In this document: positions 41,529 to 50,674 of the stretch, piece by piece | How the letters are laid out: each line of letters opens with the position of its first letter | Position numbering within the stretch: position 1 is the stretch's first letter | Virus record (IMG/VR): IMGVR_UViG_3300035034_001800 | Coordinates: 1 to 59,168 of that record | Reading direction: 5' to 3' (one strand) | DNA: 59,168 bases | Origin: a virus | The notes under the pieces: model-generated | Told to the model about the DNA's origin: nothing | What the model saw: the letters and a program-made list of their open reading frames with translations, nothing else | Databases searched by the model: none | Made by a program: the position numbers and the translations under genes

Positions 41529-43187
41529 ATGAATAATACTAAAAATAAAAGTAAAAAATTTTTATTGAAATCATTTAATAAATTTGGGGATAAATTTGAT
41601 TTTTCTAAAATGGATTATACTCGGAGTGATAAAAAAATTAAAATAATATGTAAAACCCATAATATTTTATTTGAACAACTACCATCTGACCATTTAAGAG
41701 GTCGTTTGGGTTGTTCTTTATGTAGTAAATCACCAAAATATGATACTAATTTATTTATTAAAAAATCATTATTAATACATGGTGTTAAGTATGATTATGG
41801 GTTGGTCGATTATAAGGGTATTAAAACTAAAGTTATTATCGGATGTCCAGAACATGGTGATTTTGAACAATCCCCAGGTAATCACTTAAGTGGACAAGGT
41901 TGTCCTAAATGTGGGGTAATAAATACTAGTGATAAAAAAAAGTATACAACTGATTTATTTATTAAAAAATCAATAATAGTTCATGGAGATAAATATGATT
42001 ATTTAAAAGTTGAATATATTGATAGTGTCAATAAGGTTATTATTGGATGTCCAAAGCATGGTGATTTTGAACAATCTCCAAGTAAGCATTTAAGCGGTAA
42101 GGGCTGTAATAAATGTGGGGTTGAAAGAACTAAAAAAGTTTTAACATTAGATATTGGTGATTTTATTTATAAGAGTAATATTGTTCATAGTTTTAAGTAT
42201 GATTATTCAACAACATTTTATAATGGGAGTCATAATAAAATTATCATTATTTGTCCAGAGCATGGTGAATTTGAGCAATTACCATATGACCATTTGAGTG
42301 GTCATGGGTGTGTAAAATGTACGTCTTCAGTATCTAGTGTTGAAAAATATATAAATGATTTTATAATAAATGAATTAAATATAATGACGATTCAATCATC
42401 TAGGTCAATAATAGAACCACAACAATTGGATATTTATATTCCATCACATAACTTAGCCATTGAGTATAATGGGTTATATTGGCATTCTGAAAAATTTATA
42501 TATAATAATTATCATTTAGATAAAACACTGGGGTGTGAAAACAAGGGAATTCGTCTTATTCATATTTTTGAAGATGAGTGGTTAAATAAGGAATATATTG
42601 TCAAGAGTAGATTAAAGAATATTTTAGGTTTAACTAATGATAAAATTTATGCTAGGCAATGTAATATAAAATATATCACAAAAAGTGATAAGGATATTTT
42701 TTTAAATAAAACCCATTTACAGGGTAGTGTTAAAAGTAGTGTTAATTTAGGGCTTTATTATAATGATGAATTGGTTTCAGTTATGACATTTAATAAACCA
42801 AGACTAGGTATAGGTGCTAAGTTCGATGGTTATGAATTAAGTAGGTTTGCTAATAAACTGGATACTAATGTTATTGGTGGGGCATCTAGGCTCTTAAAAC
42901 ACTTTATAAACGCTTATAATCCAAATGAAATAAGGAGTTATGCTGATAGAAGATGGAGTGATGGTGGTCTTTATAATACCCTTGGTTTTGATGAGGTTAA
43001 AACTAATAAACCAAATTATTGGTATATTGTAGGTAAAGCTAGAAAACATAGATTTAATTTTAGAAAAAGTAAATTAAGTGATGATGGATTTGATACGGAA
43101 AACTTAACTGAACATGAAATAATGCTTAATAGAAAAATTTATAGAATATATGATTGTGGAACAATTACATATAAAAAAACCCTATGA
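41529..43187 (+). CDS. Zinc-ribbon repeat endonuclease between sheath and tube genes
   Basis: The 552-aa protein is a paralogue of the one at 39128-40792 and stands in the opposite orientation on the other side of gp19. Four zinc-ribbon repeats are visible (for example IGCPEHGDFEQSPGNHLSG followed by GCPKCG), then a Vsr-like core NLAIEYNGLYWHSEKF with IRLIHIFEDEW, and the shared C-terminal region NEIRSYADRRWSDGGLYN. It is a free-standing homing-type gene inserted between gp18 and gp19. It ends in TGA, which forms part of a terminator stem. No host-type promoter is evident; expression may use the shared 99-nt region. Confidence 0.82.
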   Translation: MNNTKNKSKKFLLKSFNKFGDKFDFSKMDYTRSDKKIKIICKTHNILFEQLPSDHLRGRLGCSLCSKSPKYDTNLFIKKSLLIHGVKYDYGLVDYKGIKTKVIIGCPEHGDFEQSPGNHLSGQGCPKCGVINTSDKKKYTTDLFIKKSIIVHGDKYDYLKVEYIDSVNKVIIGCPKHGDFEQSPSKHLSGKGCNKCGVERTKKVLTLDIGDFIYKSNIVHSFKYDYSTTFYNGSHNKIIIICPEHGEFEQLPYDHLSGHGCVKCTSSVSSVEKYINDFIINELNIMTIQSSRSIIEPQQLDIYIPSHNLAIEYNGLYWHSEKFIYNNYHLDKTLGCENKGIRLIHIFEDEWLNKEYIVKSRLKNILGLTNDKIYARQCNIKYITKSDKDIFLNKTHLQGSVKSSVNLGLYYNDELVSVMTFNKPRLGIGAKFDGYELSRFANKLDTNVIGGASRLLKHFINAYNPNEIRSYADRRWSDGGLYNTLGFDEVKTNKPNYWYIVGKARKHRFNFRKSKLSDDGFDTENLTEHEIMLNRKIYRIYDCGTITYKKTL

Positions 43188-43206
43188 GAAATCATAGGGT
43201 TTTTTT
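43173..43206. terminator. Bidirectional terminator between endonuclease and sheath genes
   Basis: A7-CCCTATGA and TCATAGGG-T7 form a 15-bp stem around GAAA. The TGA stop of the plus-strand gene lies in the stem; the sheath gene ends 18 nt beyond on the other strand. Confidence 0.9.
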
Positions 43207-43223
43207 ATAGGGTTTTTTTACTA

Positions 43224-46031
43224 TTATATATCGTCAAAACTTGCACCAGTGTTTAAGATGTTAAACTCAACACATATGAACTCTAAGGCTCTAGTTGGTT
43301 TAAGGTAAATCTTACCACAAAGTTCATTTCTATCGATAGATTCAGGACTACTATCCAATACTACTCTAAAGTCCGTTAAACCTCTTTCAGCTCTAATGTT
43401 ATCCAATATTGGGTTAACAAGAGATAAGAATTGATTTCTAACAATATCATCGTTTTGTTCGAATAATAATCTAATCGAAACGGCTGATATAAGTTTTCTA
43501 GCTTGTAATAATAATCTTCTAACATTTATTCTATTAAGTGCCGTATCTTTAACTTGTAATGTTTTATTACCCCAGATTTTAATACCTTCTGTTGCGAAAG
43601 TTGTAATCGGGTTAATTCTACCATCATAAAGTACGTCCCTATCGGTTTGAGTTAATTTCCTTCTAGCTTTAATTGCGCTAACATCACCTCTTTGTACACC
43701 AGCAACAGAGAACCATGGAAATGATATGTTGTCAGTTAAAGCGATGTTTCTTACAACATCTCTAGTAGGTGGCATATAAATGAAAACGTTATTTTCGCTA
43801 TCATTTACTTGTACCCAAGGCCAGTAAGTTGCAGTATAACTACTATCAAATTGACCATCAAGGTTATTAACAACATCTTCTGGAGTTAATATTTCACCAT
43901 TTGCGGTATCGGGAGTTGTTACAATATAAATTGAATCAGCTCTATTTTGTTCGACCATTTCAATAGTTTCCTCAACTAAGTTTGTGTTATCGAATGAGTC
44001 AATACCTGGAGTTGTTAACACGTTAATGTTTACGGCATCTGGGTTATTAAACGTCCATATACCTTCTAAGTAAGCGTAGTAATCCGAGTTTATACCTATA
44101 TCACCATTACTTAAAGCGATATTTTTGAAAGCTGGGTTTGAACCACTAGCTCCAGCAATACCTTTTGCACCGTTAACAACATAAGAATCTAAATTAGTTC
44201 TTCTTGTTCTATATGTATCCCACCCATCAAAACCACCGTAAGGTGCGAATGTGAATTTACGTGCAAAAATCTTTTCGTAAGGTCCGTTTTGAACATCGGC
44301 CTCATTTCTGAATTCATCGTCACCCACTTCAAAACCGAATGTGGTAGTGTTAACACCGTTATTATCTACTGTAGCACCACTTGCATCAATATCCATGTGG
44401 AAACCTTTAGTGTAGTTAATATCGGCAACAGGGTCGTTTGCAGCACCTTTAAAGGTAAAGAAATCTTTATCAATCCCAACCGTATTAGATAATCCTAAAT
44501 AGAATTTTCTTTTATTTTGGAAAGTACCATAAGTTTTATTATATTCAATAGTTGGTGAATTAACACTAGTATTTGAATTATCTTGGTAATCCCTAATTGG
44601 GAAACCTAAGAAACCAGCTGGAAATGCATCCGAAGTATTTGATTCCTCATTTAACTCCACAAGTATAAAATTAGATTTAGAGGCAAAATCACCATCTAAT
44701 GTACCAACTTTTTTAGCTATGTAATTATTTGATGTTGGGTCCATAGTACATCTTGTGAATACTTCTAGTACCGCTGGTCTAGCATCTGTATCGGCATAAC
44801 TTCTAACTTCGATATCGAACTCCCTAGTATTAAGGTTTATATTCTTAATTGAAATTTTAAATTGCTCATTAGCTGTATTACCATCTGATATGGTCCAAAG
44901 TCTGAATAATCTTAATAGACTTGTACCACGTAGTTCAGAAACAACCCATGGGGTTACCGCTGGTTGATATTGTTGTTTATAGTCATCGAATACTCTATTG
45001 TATTTAATTGTACCATCAATTTTAATACCCCTAACTTTATTACTGGTAACTAAATCCTCGAACATATTTTCGAATATTTCCTCAACGAATATAGCAGTTG
45101 TACCATCTTGTGTACTTTTACCTAATACCTTAGTAATATAATTTTTCTTAGTTCCGTCTAATGATAATGAATAATTAAATGGTCCACTTTTAGTTGAAGT
45201 ACCGTTTAGGGTAAAGTTACCCTTGGCATCACTTGCAGCATCGATTACAGTTGTCCCGAAATCAACACCAGTTTGCCCAGTTACCTCAAAATTAAGGTTT
45301 TCGTTAGCATCATAAGTACCTCTACTTCTAAGTAAAGCCACCACTTTATTTTCAACATCCGCATAAGATTCAGCAGAAAATTCAGAAGTAAGACCAGTGG
45401 TTGAACCAGTGGTTGAACCACTCAAACCTGAACCAACGGTAACCACTTCTAAATTAAATTCAGAACCTTGAAAATCGGAACCGACTTTTTGATATACCGT
45501 AGATATGTTAGCTGTGTCGCCTGTACCAGCTTGTGCTAAAAATGATAATTCTTCATCTAATAATCCACCATCCCATAATTCTTGTATCCTTACATTATCC
45601 GATTGGACAACTAAAGTATTACCAGTGGTTACGGTATAATTTATATTAAATGGCAATGCTGAAGCTGTTTCTACAACAGTTCCTGGGTCTAGTGCGCCAT
45701 CAAGAGCTATACCCCAAGATAAACCAGCATCATAACCAGAAAAACCAAGAATTCTAGTTACGAATAATTGATTGGCCTGAGATAGATATGATTTAGCTAT
45801 ATAAGGTAGTTCATATTTTGGGGCACCAGTATCTTTAATTTTTGTAGCATTTTGTCCACCAAAAAATGAGGTAAACTCATCATAGTTACTAACGAAAATT
45901 GGTTGAAACGCTGGACCTTGAGTTGTTTCTCCAACAACACCTAAGGTTGTTACACCAACTTGACGTGTAACAAAGGTTAAGTCTCTTTCTGATGTGAATA
46001 CACCTGGACTCACAAATACTTTATCTGCCAT
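43224..46031 (-). CDS. 18: Tail sheath protein gp18-like
   Basis: The 935-aa protein matches the contractile sheath subunit. The N-terminus SPGVFTSERDLTFVTRQVG is typical, as are GGFDGWDTYRTRR, TRDVVRNIALTDNISFPWFS and the C-terminal core GIKIWGNKTLQVKDTALNRI followed by NVRRLLLQARKLISA and the ending VEFNILNTGASFDDI. It is longer than T4 gp18 (659 aa); the additional length lies in the middle, where exposed domains of sheaths vary. A late promoter motif is located 36 nt upstream of its ATG. Confidence 0.94.
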   Translation of the reverse strand: MADKVFVSPGVFTSERDLTFVTRQVGVTTLGVVGETTQGPAFQPIFVSNYDEFTSFFGGQNATKIKDTGAPKYELPYIAKSYLSQANQLFVTRILGFSGYDAGLSWGIALDGALDPGTVVETASALPFNINYTVTTGNTLVVQSDNVRIQELWDGGLLDEELSFLAQAGTGDTANISTVYQKVGSDFQGSEFNLEVVTVGSGLSGSTTGSTTGLTSEFSAESYADVENKVVALLRSRGTYDANENLNFEVTGQTGVDFGTTVIDAASDAKGNFTLNGTSTKSGPFNYSLSLDGTKKNYITKVLGKSTQDGTTAIFVEEIFENMFEDLVTSNKVRGIKIDGTIKYNRVFDDYKQQYQPAVTPWVVSELRGTSLLRLFRLWTISDGNTANEQFKISIKNINLNTREFDIEVRSYADTDARPAVLEVFTRCTMDPTSNNYIAKKVGTLDGDFASKSNFILVELNEESNTSDAFPAGFLGFPIRDYQDNSNTSVNSPTIEYNKTYGTFQNKRKFYLGLSNTVGIDKDFFTFKGAANDPVADINYTKGFHMDIDASGATVDNNGVNTTTFGFEVGDDEFRNEADVQNGPYEKIFARKFTFAPYGGFDGWDTYRTRRTNLDSYVVNGAKGIAGASGSNPAFKNIALSNGDIGINSDYYAYLEGIWTFNNPDAVNINVLTTPGIDSFDNTNLVEETIEMVEQNRADSIYIVTTPDTANGEILTPEDVVNNLDGQFDSSYTATYWPWVQVNDSENNVFIYMPPTRDVVRNIALTDNISFPWFSVAGVQRGDVSAIKARRKLTQTDRDVLYDGRINPITTFATEGIKIWGNKTLQVKDTALNRINVRRLLLQARKLISAVSIRLLFEQNDDIVRNQFLSLVNPILDNIRAERGLTDFRVVLDSSPESIDRNELCGKIYLKPTRALEFICVEFNILNTGASFDDI

Positions 46032-46067
46032 TATTTACTTTTTTTTTAAAATTATTATTTTGTAATG

Positions 46068-46081
46068 TTTTATTATAAATA
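46068..46081 (-). promoter_or_regulatory. Putative late promoter of the sheath gene
   Basis: The minus strand reads TATTTATAATAAAA, one of the best matches to the recurring motif, upstream of gp18. Confidence 0.55.
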
Positions 46082-46105
46082 TGTAAAATTAAACCAAAAG
46101 TTTTT

Positions 46106-46126
46106 ATGATGTATGTAATACATCAT
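46106..46126. promoter_or_regulatory. Palindrome, possible operator
   Basis: ATGATGTAT-GTA-ATACATCAT is a perfect inverted repeat with 9-bp arms. It lies between the sheath promoter motif and the small ribbon-helix-helix-like gene, with an A/T stretch next to it. It could be a repressor site or a weak terminator stem. Confidence 0.45.
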
Positions 46127-46179
46127 ATTTATTTTTTTTAGTGTGTTTTTTATCATACTTTTATCATACTTATAGATAA

Positions 46180-46335
46180 ATGCCAATGAAACGTACAAAA
46201 AATATTAAAATAACGCCAACAACACATATTATATTAAAACAGTATTGTGAAGAAAATGGTTTAAAAATGTTTGCATTTGTTGAAAAAATAATAAAAGAAA
46301 CATGTAAAAAACCACAAGACATTTATGGTGAATGA
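46180..46335 (+). CDS. Small ribbon-helix-helix-like protein
   Basis: A 51-aa frame from ATG at 46180 reads MPMKRTKNIKITPTTHIILK, QYCEENGLKMFAFVEKIIKE, TCKKPQDIYGE. The order strand (KNIKITPTT), helix (HIILKQYCEENG), helix (MFAFVEKIIKETCK) suits the Arc/MetJ-type ribbon-helix-helix fold, so it may be a dimeric DNA-binding regulator. A second in-frame ATG is at 46186. It is on the plus strand among minus-strand late genes and stops 7 nt before the end of the convergent 256-aa gene. The upstream region has TTTTATCATAC repeated and the palindrome at 46106-46126. Confidence 0.75.
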   Translation: MPMKRTKNIKITPTTHIILKQYCEENGLKMFAFVEKIIKETCKKPQDIYGE

Positions 46336-46342
46336 TTAATCT

Positions 46343-47113
46343 TTATTTTTTTTTGTTATTAATTTCGGTGTCAATTTCGGTCATAACCAATGCCCTATTG
46401 ATGGCTGGAATAACCTCAAAGTCATCTTCATCTAAAATATAACCCTCTAATTTTATTTCATATGGTTGTACATAAAATCTTCTATTTTCAAAATCATCAA
46501 TATTACTTTCATCACCTATACTTTGTAATAGTAAAGGCATTGGGTGACCATTAATTCTAATATAATGTTGAATCGAATTAAATGTTTTTTGTATCTTAAT
46601 GTTAAATTTATTTAAATCCCTCATTCTAGTACAAAAAATCCTAACATCATATGTAATATCAACAGATGTTGGTTGAGGTATCTTATAAACGTCTATACCC
46701 TCCCTACCACCTTCAAATGTCGGAACCTTCATATATGTATAAGTTCTCCTACCTGGAATGTTAAAAAGACCAGCCTGGTTATTACCCACCTGTGGATTTG
46801 GTTTTCTAACTATTGTAATAAAAGGCATCTTAATATTTTTATATTTATCCGAATGCTGCCATGTCTTACTAAACTCGGACCATCTTTGTAACGTTAAAAA
46901 TATTACTGGCACTTTCTCACCTTCAACGGTTAGGGTCATATCCTTATCGATGAATTCAATAAATGACTTATCCATATCCTCATACATAACCCCTCTAGGT
47001 AAAAATGTATCTTTATCGGCTATATCATCCAATATTTCCTGTCTTCTCTCGAAACCGACCTTATCCTTGACTAACTTTATATTTTTTCTAAATCCTTTTG
47101 GAAGTGCACACAT
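46343..47113 (-). CDS. Probable tail terminator / sheath-stabiliser (gp15-like)
   Basis: The 256-aa protein is encoded between the gp14-like gene and the sheath. The C-terminal half contains SVDITYDVRIFCTRMRDLNK, then FNSIQHYIRINGHPMPLLLQ and DDFENRRFYVQPYEIKLEGY, ending DEDDFEVIPAINR. This layout and length resemble gp15-like proteins (T4: 272 aa), which cap the tube and sheath at the head-proximal end. The N-terminal half (LTLQRWSEFSKTWQHSD) is not diagnostic. The gene starts overlapping the last base region of the upstream gene (47116), so the two are translated together. Assignment is by pattern and position. Confidence 0.6.
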   Translation of the reverse strand: MCALPKGFRKNIKLVKDKVGFERRQEILDDIADKDTFLPRGVMYEDMDKSFIEFIDKDMTLTVEGEKVPVIFLTLQRWSEFSKTWQHSDKYKNIKMPFITIVRKPNPQVGNNQAGLFNIPGRRTYTYMKVPTFEGGREGIDVYKIPQPTSVDITYDVRIFCTRMRDLNKFNIKIQKTFNSIQHYIRINGHPMPLLLQSIGDESNIDDFENRRFYVQPYEIKLEGYILDEDDFEVIPAINRALVMTEIDTEINNKKK

Positions 47114-47115
47114 AA

Positions 47116-47634
47116 TTAAAATCCTTTAAATTCATCGTTATCTATTGGCGCACAGACTACCGTTCTAAATGCACCCTTATACCCCATAATAGTATGTGTG
47201 TTATCATAATTTTTAATACCGTCATTTACAACACTAAAAAATCTTGTTTCAGTTTCGGTTACGGGATACCCTATATAATCACCATAATTTAAAGTAATAT
47301 CCAATTCAGCTAATTGAGCCTCATATATTCCGAAAGTTAATTGACCATCTTGAAGATATCTTAAATGACCACTACTATATGTTTTATTTTCAGGTGGACC
47401 CATAATAGGAACGACCCTTAGTTCATTTGGTGGGAAAAATTTAATATCATCCCTTTTGGCCTCACCATATACATCATCGGATGCGGTCATTTGTCTATCG
47501 ACCCTATATAGTATCAATACAAAATTACCGTCACCTTCAATTGCCTCCCTCCCAAAAGATATTTCTAAGTCAAAATCCTCTCGTGAAAAAAACTTATTAA
47601 TACGGTTTATCGGGTTTATTTTAGGTGTTGCCAT
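47116..47634 (-). CDS. Probable neck protein (gp14-like)
   Basis: The 172-aa protein has segments reminiscent of T4-like neck proteins: FVLILYRVDRQMTASDDVYG, DDIKFFPPNELRVVPIMG, LRYLQDGQLTFGIYEAQLAE, YGDYIGYPVTETETRFFSVV and HTIMGYKGAFRTVVCAP. It is the first gene of the neck-sheath operon. A TATTTATCTAA motif lies 6 nt upstream of its ATG. T4 gp14 is 256 aa, so this one is shorter. The family call is moderate, the virion role likely. Confidence 0.6.
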   Translation of the reverse strand: MATPKINPINRINKFFSREDFDLEISFGREAIEGDGNFVLILYRVDRQMTASDDVYGEAKRDDIKFFPPNELRVVPIMGPPENKTYSSGHLRYLQDGQLTFGIYEAQLAELDITLNYGDYIGYPVTETETRFFSVVNDGIKNYDNTHTIMGYKGAFRTVVCAPIDNDEFKGF

Positions 47635-47640
47635 AGTTTT

Positions 47641-47651
47641 TTAGATAAATA
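47641..47651 (-). promoter_or_regulatory. Putative late promoter of the neck-tail operon
   Basis: The minus strand reads AAATATTTATCTAAAAAACT immediately before the ATG at 47634. Confidence 0.45.
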
Positions 47652-47680
47652 TTTGAAAAATAAGAATAACTCCCCTACTA

Positions 47681-47711
47681 TTGATTTTTTATTATTAATT
47701 AAGTATATTTA
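47681..47711 (+). promoter_or_regulatory. Bacteroidota-type promoter of the SNF2 helicase gene
   Basis: TTG (47681-47683), 20-nt spacer and TATATTTA (47704-47711) match the consensus with one mismatch in the last position. The start codon TTG is 32 nt further on. Confidence 0.55.
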
Positions 47712-47743
47712 CTAATAATAAGTAGTTTTTAAAGATAAATAAT

Positions 47744-50674
47744 TTGATTAATTTAGAAAATATAAGAGGGCGTTCAGCAATTTCGTTATTACAAAAATAC
47801 GAAGGTAAAAACCCCTATATAAAAAGGTTTAAACATACCTACGAAACTTATAAAAAAATTAACCTAACAGAGGGTCAAATAAAATATATCGTGGATAACC
47901 ATGATAGGGAACCCATGTTTATAAATAAGGTGGTTGAAATAACCGAGTGGTTAGGTAAGGAACTACAAACTCAGGAAAATTTGAAATTCGTACCCAAAAA
48001 AATACAGATTCTTTATATCTTGGCCGATGCTGAAAAAACTTATCACATATACGGTAAAGTAAAACAAAACCAAGAAAAGCCAAAGATGTATTTTATCCCA
48101 AAAACACAAGTATTGGAGGACCCATATTTTAACCAAATAGATGTTGATGTGGATTTTGATAAATATCAGAAGCTGGATACCTTCGAACTTAAGGACGGCA
48201 CAATAGGTAGAACCCCATACCAACACCAAATAGATGGCGTTAAATTCCTTTTAACTAGAGATGGTTGCATATTAGCTGATATTATGGGGGCTGGTAAGAG
48301 TTATCAATCAATTATTGCGGCACTTGAGTCAGGTGCTAAAAAAATATTAATAGTTTGTCCATCTTCACTTAAAATAAATTGGGAAAGAGAAATCCATTAT
48401 TTCCAATGTTTTGATACAACCATAGTTAGTGGTAGAAAGTGGTCCGAAGCTAAATTTACAATTATAAACTATGATATTTTAAAAAACTTTCACGCTTTAC
48501 CTAGTAAAGATTTAAAAAAAGAACAAATATTGGATAGACATCAAAAGTTAATTTCAGCTAATTTTGATTTATGTATAATTGATGAAGCCCATAAGTTAAA
48601 AAATAAGGATAGTAATCGTGGTAAAATTATGTCTGAAGTTTGTGCAAAAATTCCAAAAGTTTGGTTATTAAGTGGAACTCCAGTCGCCAATAGGCCAATG
48701 GATTTTTATAATTTATTAAAGTTGATTAAATCTCCATTAACTAAAAACTGGAAATTTTTTGCCGAAAGATATTGTGAAGGTAGACAAATAACTACAACAC
48801 TTAAAAATAAACAAAAGAAAAGAATATGGTTAACCAATGGGGCCTCTAACTTAGACGAATTAAATGCTAAATGTAGAAACACAATACTTAGACGTTTAAA
48901 GAGTGATATTGCTGATATGCCAGAAAAAAATGTAATCCCTATGGTTTATGAAATGTCTGACAACCAAATCAAAAATTATAAAAATTTATGGGAAGAATAT
49001 CTTATAGAACGAATTGAAAAAAATAAAAAGGGTACCCCAGAAAAAGAATTAGTTGAATTGGGTTTACTTAGAAAATTCGTTGCAATGGAAATGATACCCG
49101 AAACTATTAAACTAGTTGAAGAAATTATTGAGTCTGGAGATAAAGTTATAATATTTACAAATTTCACTGATGAGATTAAAACTTTATATAATTATTTTGG
49201 TAAAAAATCAGTAATTCATTATGGTGAAATGTCTGATAATGATAAACAAATTTCGATTGATAAATTTCAAAAAGATAATAAAATAAAGGTGTTCATTGGT
49301 AATATAATATCAGCTGGGGTTGGTATAACCTTAACTGAATCCAATTATGTTATTTTTAATTCATTTAGTTGGGTTCCTGGAGATAATGAACAAGGGGAAG
49401 ATAGGTGTATTTTTGGTGGTCAAAATATATTAACTAGTGAGGGTTATAAAAAGATAGAAGCAATTGAAGTTGGAGATTATGTTTATACTCATAAAGGTAA
49501 TTTTAAGTTAGTAAATGATAAACATTCTCATTTAGAGCGTAAGAAATTACGTATTGATATTGACGCTTTTGGATGTAACCAATTATTATCAACAACTGAT
49601 GACCATAAAATTTATATTTATGATGAAGAAGATAGTAATTTTAAATGGGTTAAATCTGGTGAAATTAATATCAAAACTCAAAAATTAACCTTCCCGATTA
49701 ATGAATGTCCTAAAAAACCAAAAAAATATATTAAATTAGTCAATTATACGAATAGTAATTTTAAAAATCAATTTGATGTCACACAAAATAATGGACGTTT
49801 AAAAATTCTAAAAGAAAAAGTTTACCTATCAAATGATTTATTATACGCTTTTGGGTTTTATGTTGCTGACGGTTATTCTAGTGTTGATGGTGGTAAAGGT
49901 TATATAATTGGGGTTGGTCAAAAAATAGATAATAAAAAAATGTATGATGCCTCTGAATATATAATTAAAATATTTAAAGAATCATTTAATATTAATAAAC
50001 ATAGTTCTTACGTAGATAAAAATAATACGAAAACATGTACGATACATTCTAAAAATTTAGCTTTAAATTTTAAAAATTGGTTTGGTGATAATGTATATAG
50101 TAAACAATTTCCAGAATGGGTTGATGAATTAAATGAGGAACAATTAAGTAGTTTATTAGATGGTTATTATCATGGTGATGGTTATAGACGAAAAAACACA
50201 CAACAAGCGGTTACAGCGTCTAAAAAATTAATCTCTCAATTAATCAGATATAACGCCAATTTAAATCTCCCAATAAGTTTTAGAGAAATAAATGAAACAG
50301 AATTTACAATAGAGTATACAGTAAATAATAATTTAAAAAATCGAATAACAAAAAGGGGTAATTTCATTACTTACCCAATTAAAAAGTTAATTAAGAGTCA
50401 CCCAAAAAGGGGTTATGAAAGAGTTTATGATTTAACAGTTGAAGATGACCACTCATTTGTTGTTGGTAACTATGTGGTTCATAATTGCCATCGAATTGGT
50501 CAAATTAATAATGTTACAATATACTACCAATTATTCAAGGATACTATTTCGGTTAATATGTGGAATGTTTTAAATAATAAAAAATCTAATATTGATAAGA
50601 TTGTGGGGGATGAAAATGTAACACCAGAATATATTAGTTATGAAATTATAAAACAAAATACAAGTAATGAGTAA
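47744..50674 (+). CDS. SNF2-type/UvsW-like helicase with intein
   Basis: The 976-aa product is a superfamily 2 ATPase: Walker A DIMGAGKSYQS (residues 179-189), DEAH-box IIDEAHKLKN, motif III LLSGTPVANRP, and the C-terminal lobe KVIIFTNFTDE and GNIISAGVGITLTES. Motif VI is split by a 360-aa intein: EQGEDR / CHRIGQ. After splicing it is 616 aa. By T4 analogy (UvsW) it would remodel forks and R-loops, but the DRCHRIGQ signature is SNF2-like. The start is TTG (MINLENIRGRS) because an in-frame TAG lies 19 nt upstream and no ATG follows it. Its end overlaps the glutaredoxin gene by 8 nt. Confidence 0.9.
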   Translation: MINLENIRGRSAISLLQKYEGKNPYIKRFKHTYETYKKINLTEGQIKYIVDNHDREPMFINKVVEITEWLGKELQTQENLKFVPKKIQILYILADAEKTYHIYGKVKQNQEKPKMYFIPKTQVLEDPYFNQIDVDVDFDKYQKLDTFELKDGTIGRTPYQHQIDGVKFLLTRDGCILADIMGAGKSYQSIIAALESGAKKILIVCPSSLKINWEREIHYFQCFDTTIVSGRKWSEAKFTIINYDILKNFHALPSKDLKKEQILDRHQKLISANFDLCIIDEAHKLKNKDSNRGKIMSEVCAKIPKVWLLSGTPVANRPMDFYNLLKLIKSPLTKNWKFFAERYCEGRQITTTLKNKQKKRIWLTNGASNLDELNAKCRNTILRRLKSDIADMPEKNVIPMVYEMSDNQIKNYKNLWEEYLIERIEKNKKGTPEKELVELGLLRKFVAMEMIPETIKLVEEIIESGDKVIIFTNFTDEIKTLYNYFGKKSVIHYGEMSDNDKQISIDKFQKDNKIKVFIGNIISAGVGITLTESNYVIFNSFSWVPGDNEQGEDRCIFGGQNILTSEGYKKIEAIEVGDYVYTHKGNFKLVNDKHSHLERKKLRIDIDAFGCNQLLSTTDDHKIYIYDEEDSNFKWVKSGEINIKTQKLTFPINECPKKPKKYIKLVNYTNSNFKNQFDVTQNNGRLKILKEKVYLSNDLLYAFGFYVADGYSSVDGGKGYIIGVGQKIDNKKMYDASEYIIKIFKESFNINKHSSYVDKNNTKTCTIHSKNLALNFKNWFGDNVYSKQFPEWVDELNEEQLSSLLDGYYHGDGYRRKNTQQAVTASKKLISQLIRYNANLNLPISFREINETEFTIEYTVNNNLKNRITKRGNFITYPIKKLIKSHPKRGYERVYDLTVEDDHSFVVGNYVVHNCHRIGQINNVTIYYQLFKDTISVNMWNVLNNKKSNIDKIVGDENVTPEYISYEIIKQNTSNE
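49406..50485 (+). mobile_element. Cis-intein with LAGLIDADG endonuclease in SNF2 motif VI
   Basis: Residues 555-914 run from CIFGGQNILTSEGYKKIEAI to YVVHN, with +1 Cys. Block B is LSTTDDHKIYIY, and the endonuclease motifs are AFGFYVADGYSS and LLDGYYHGDGYR. Block F (VYDLTVEDDHSFVV) is intact, so splicing should be active. Confidence 0.92.
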
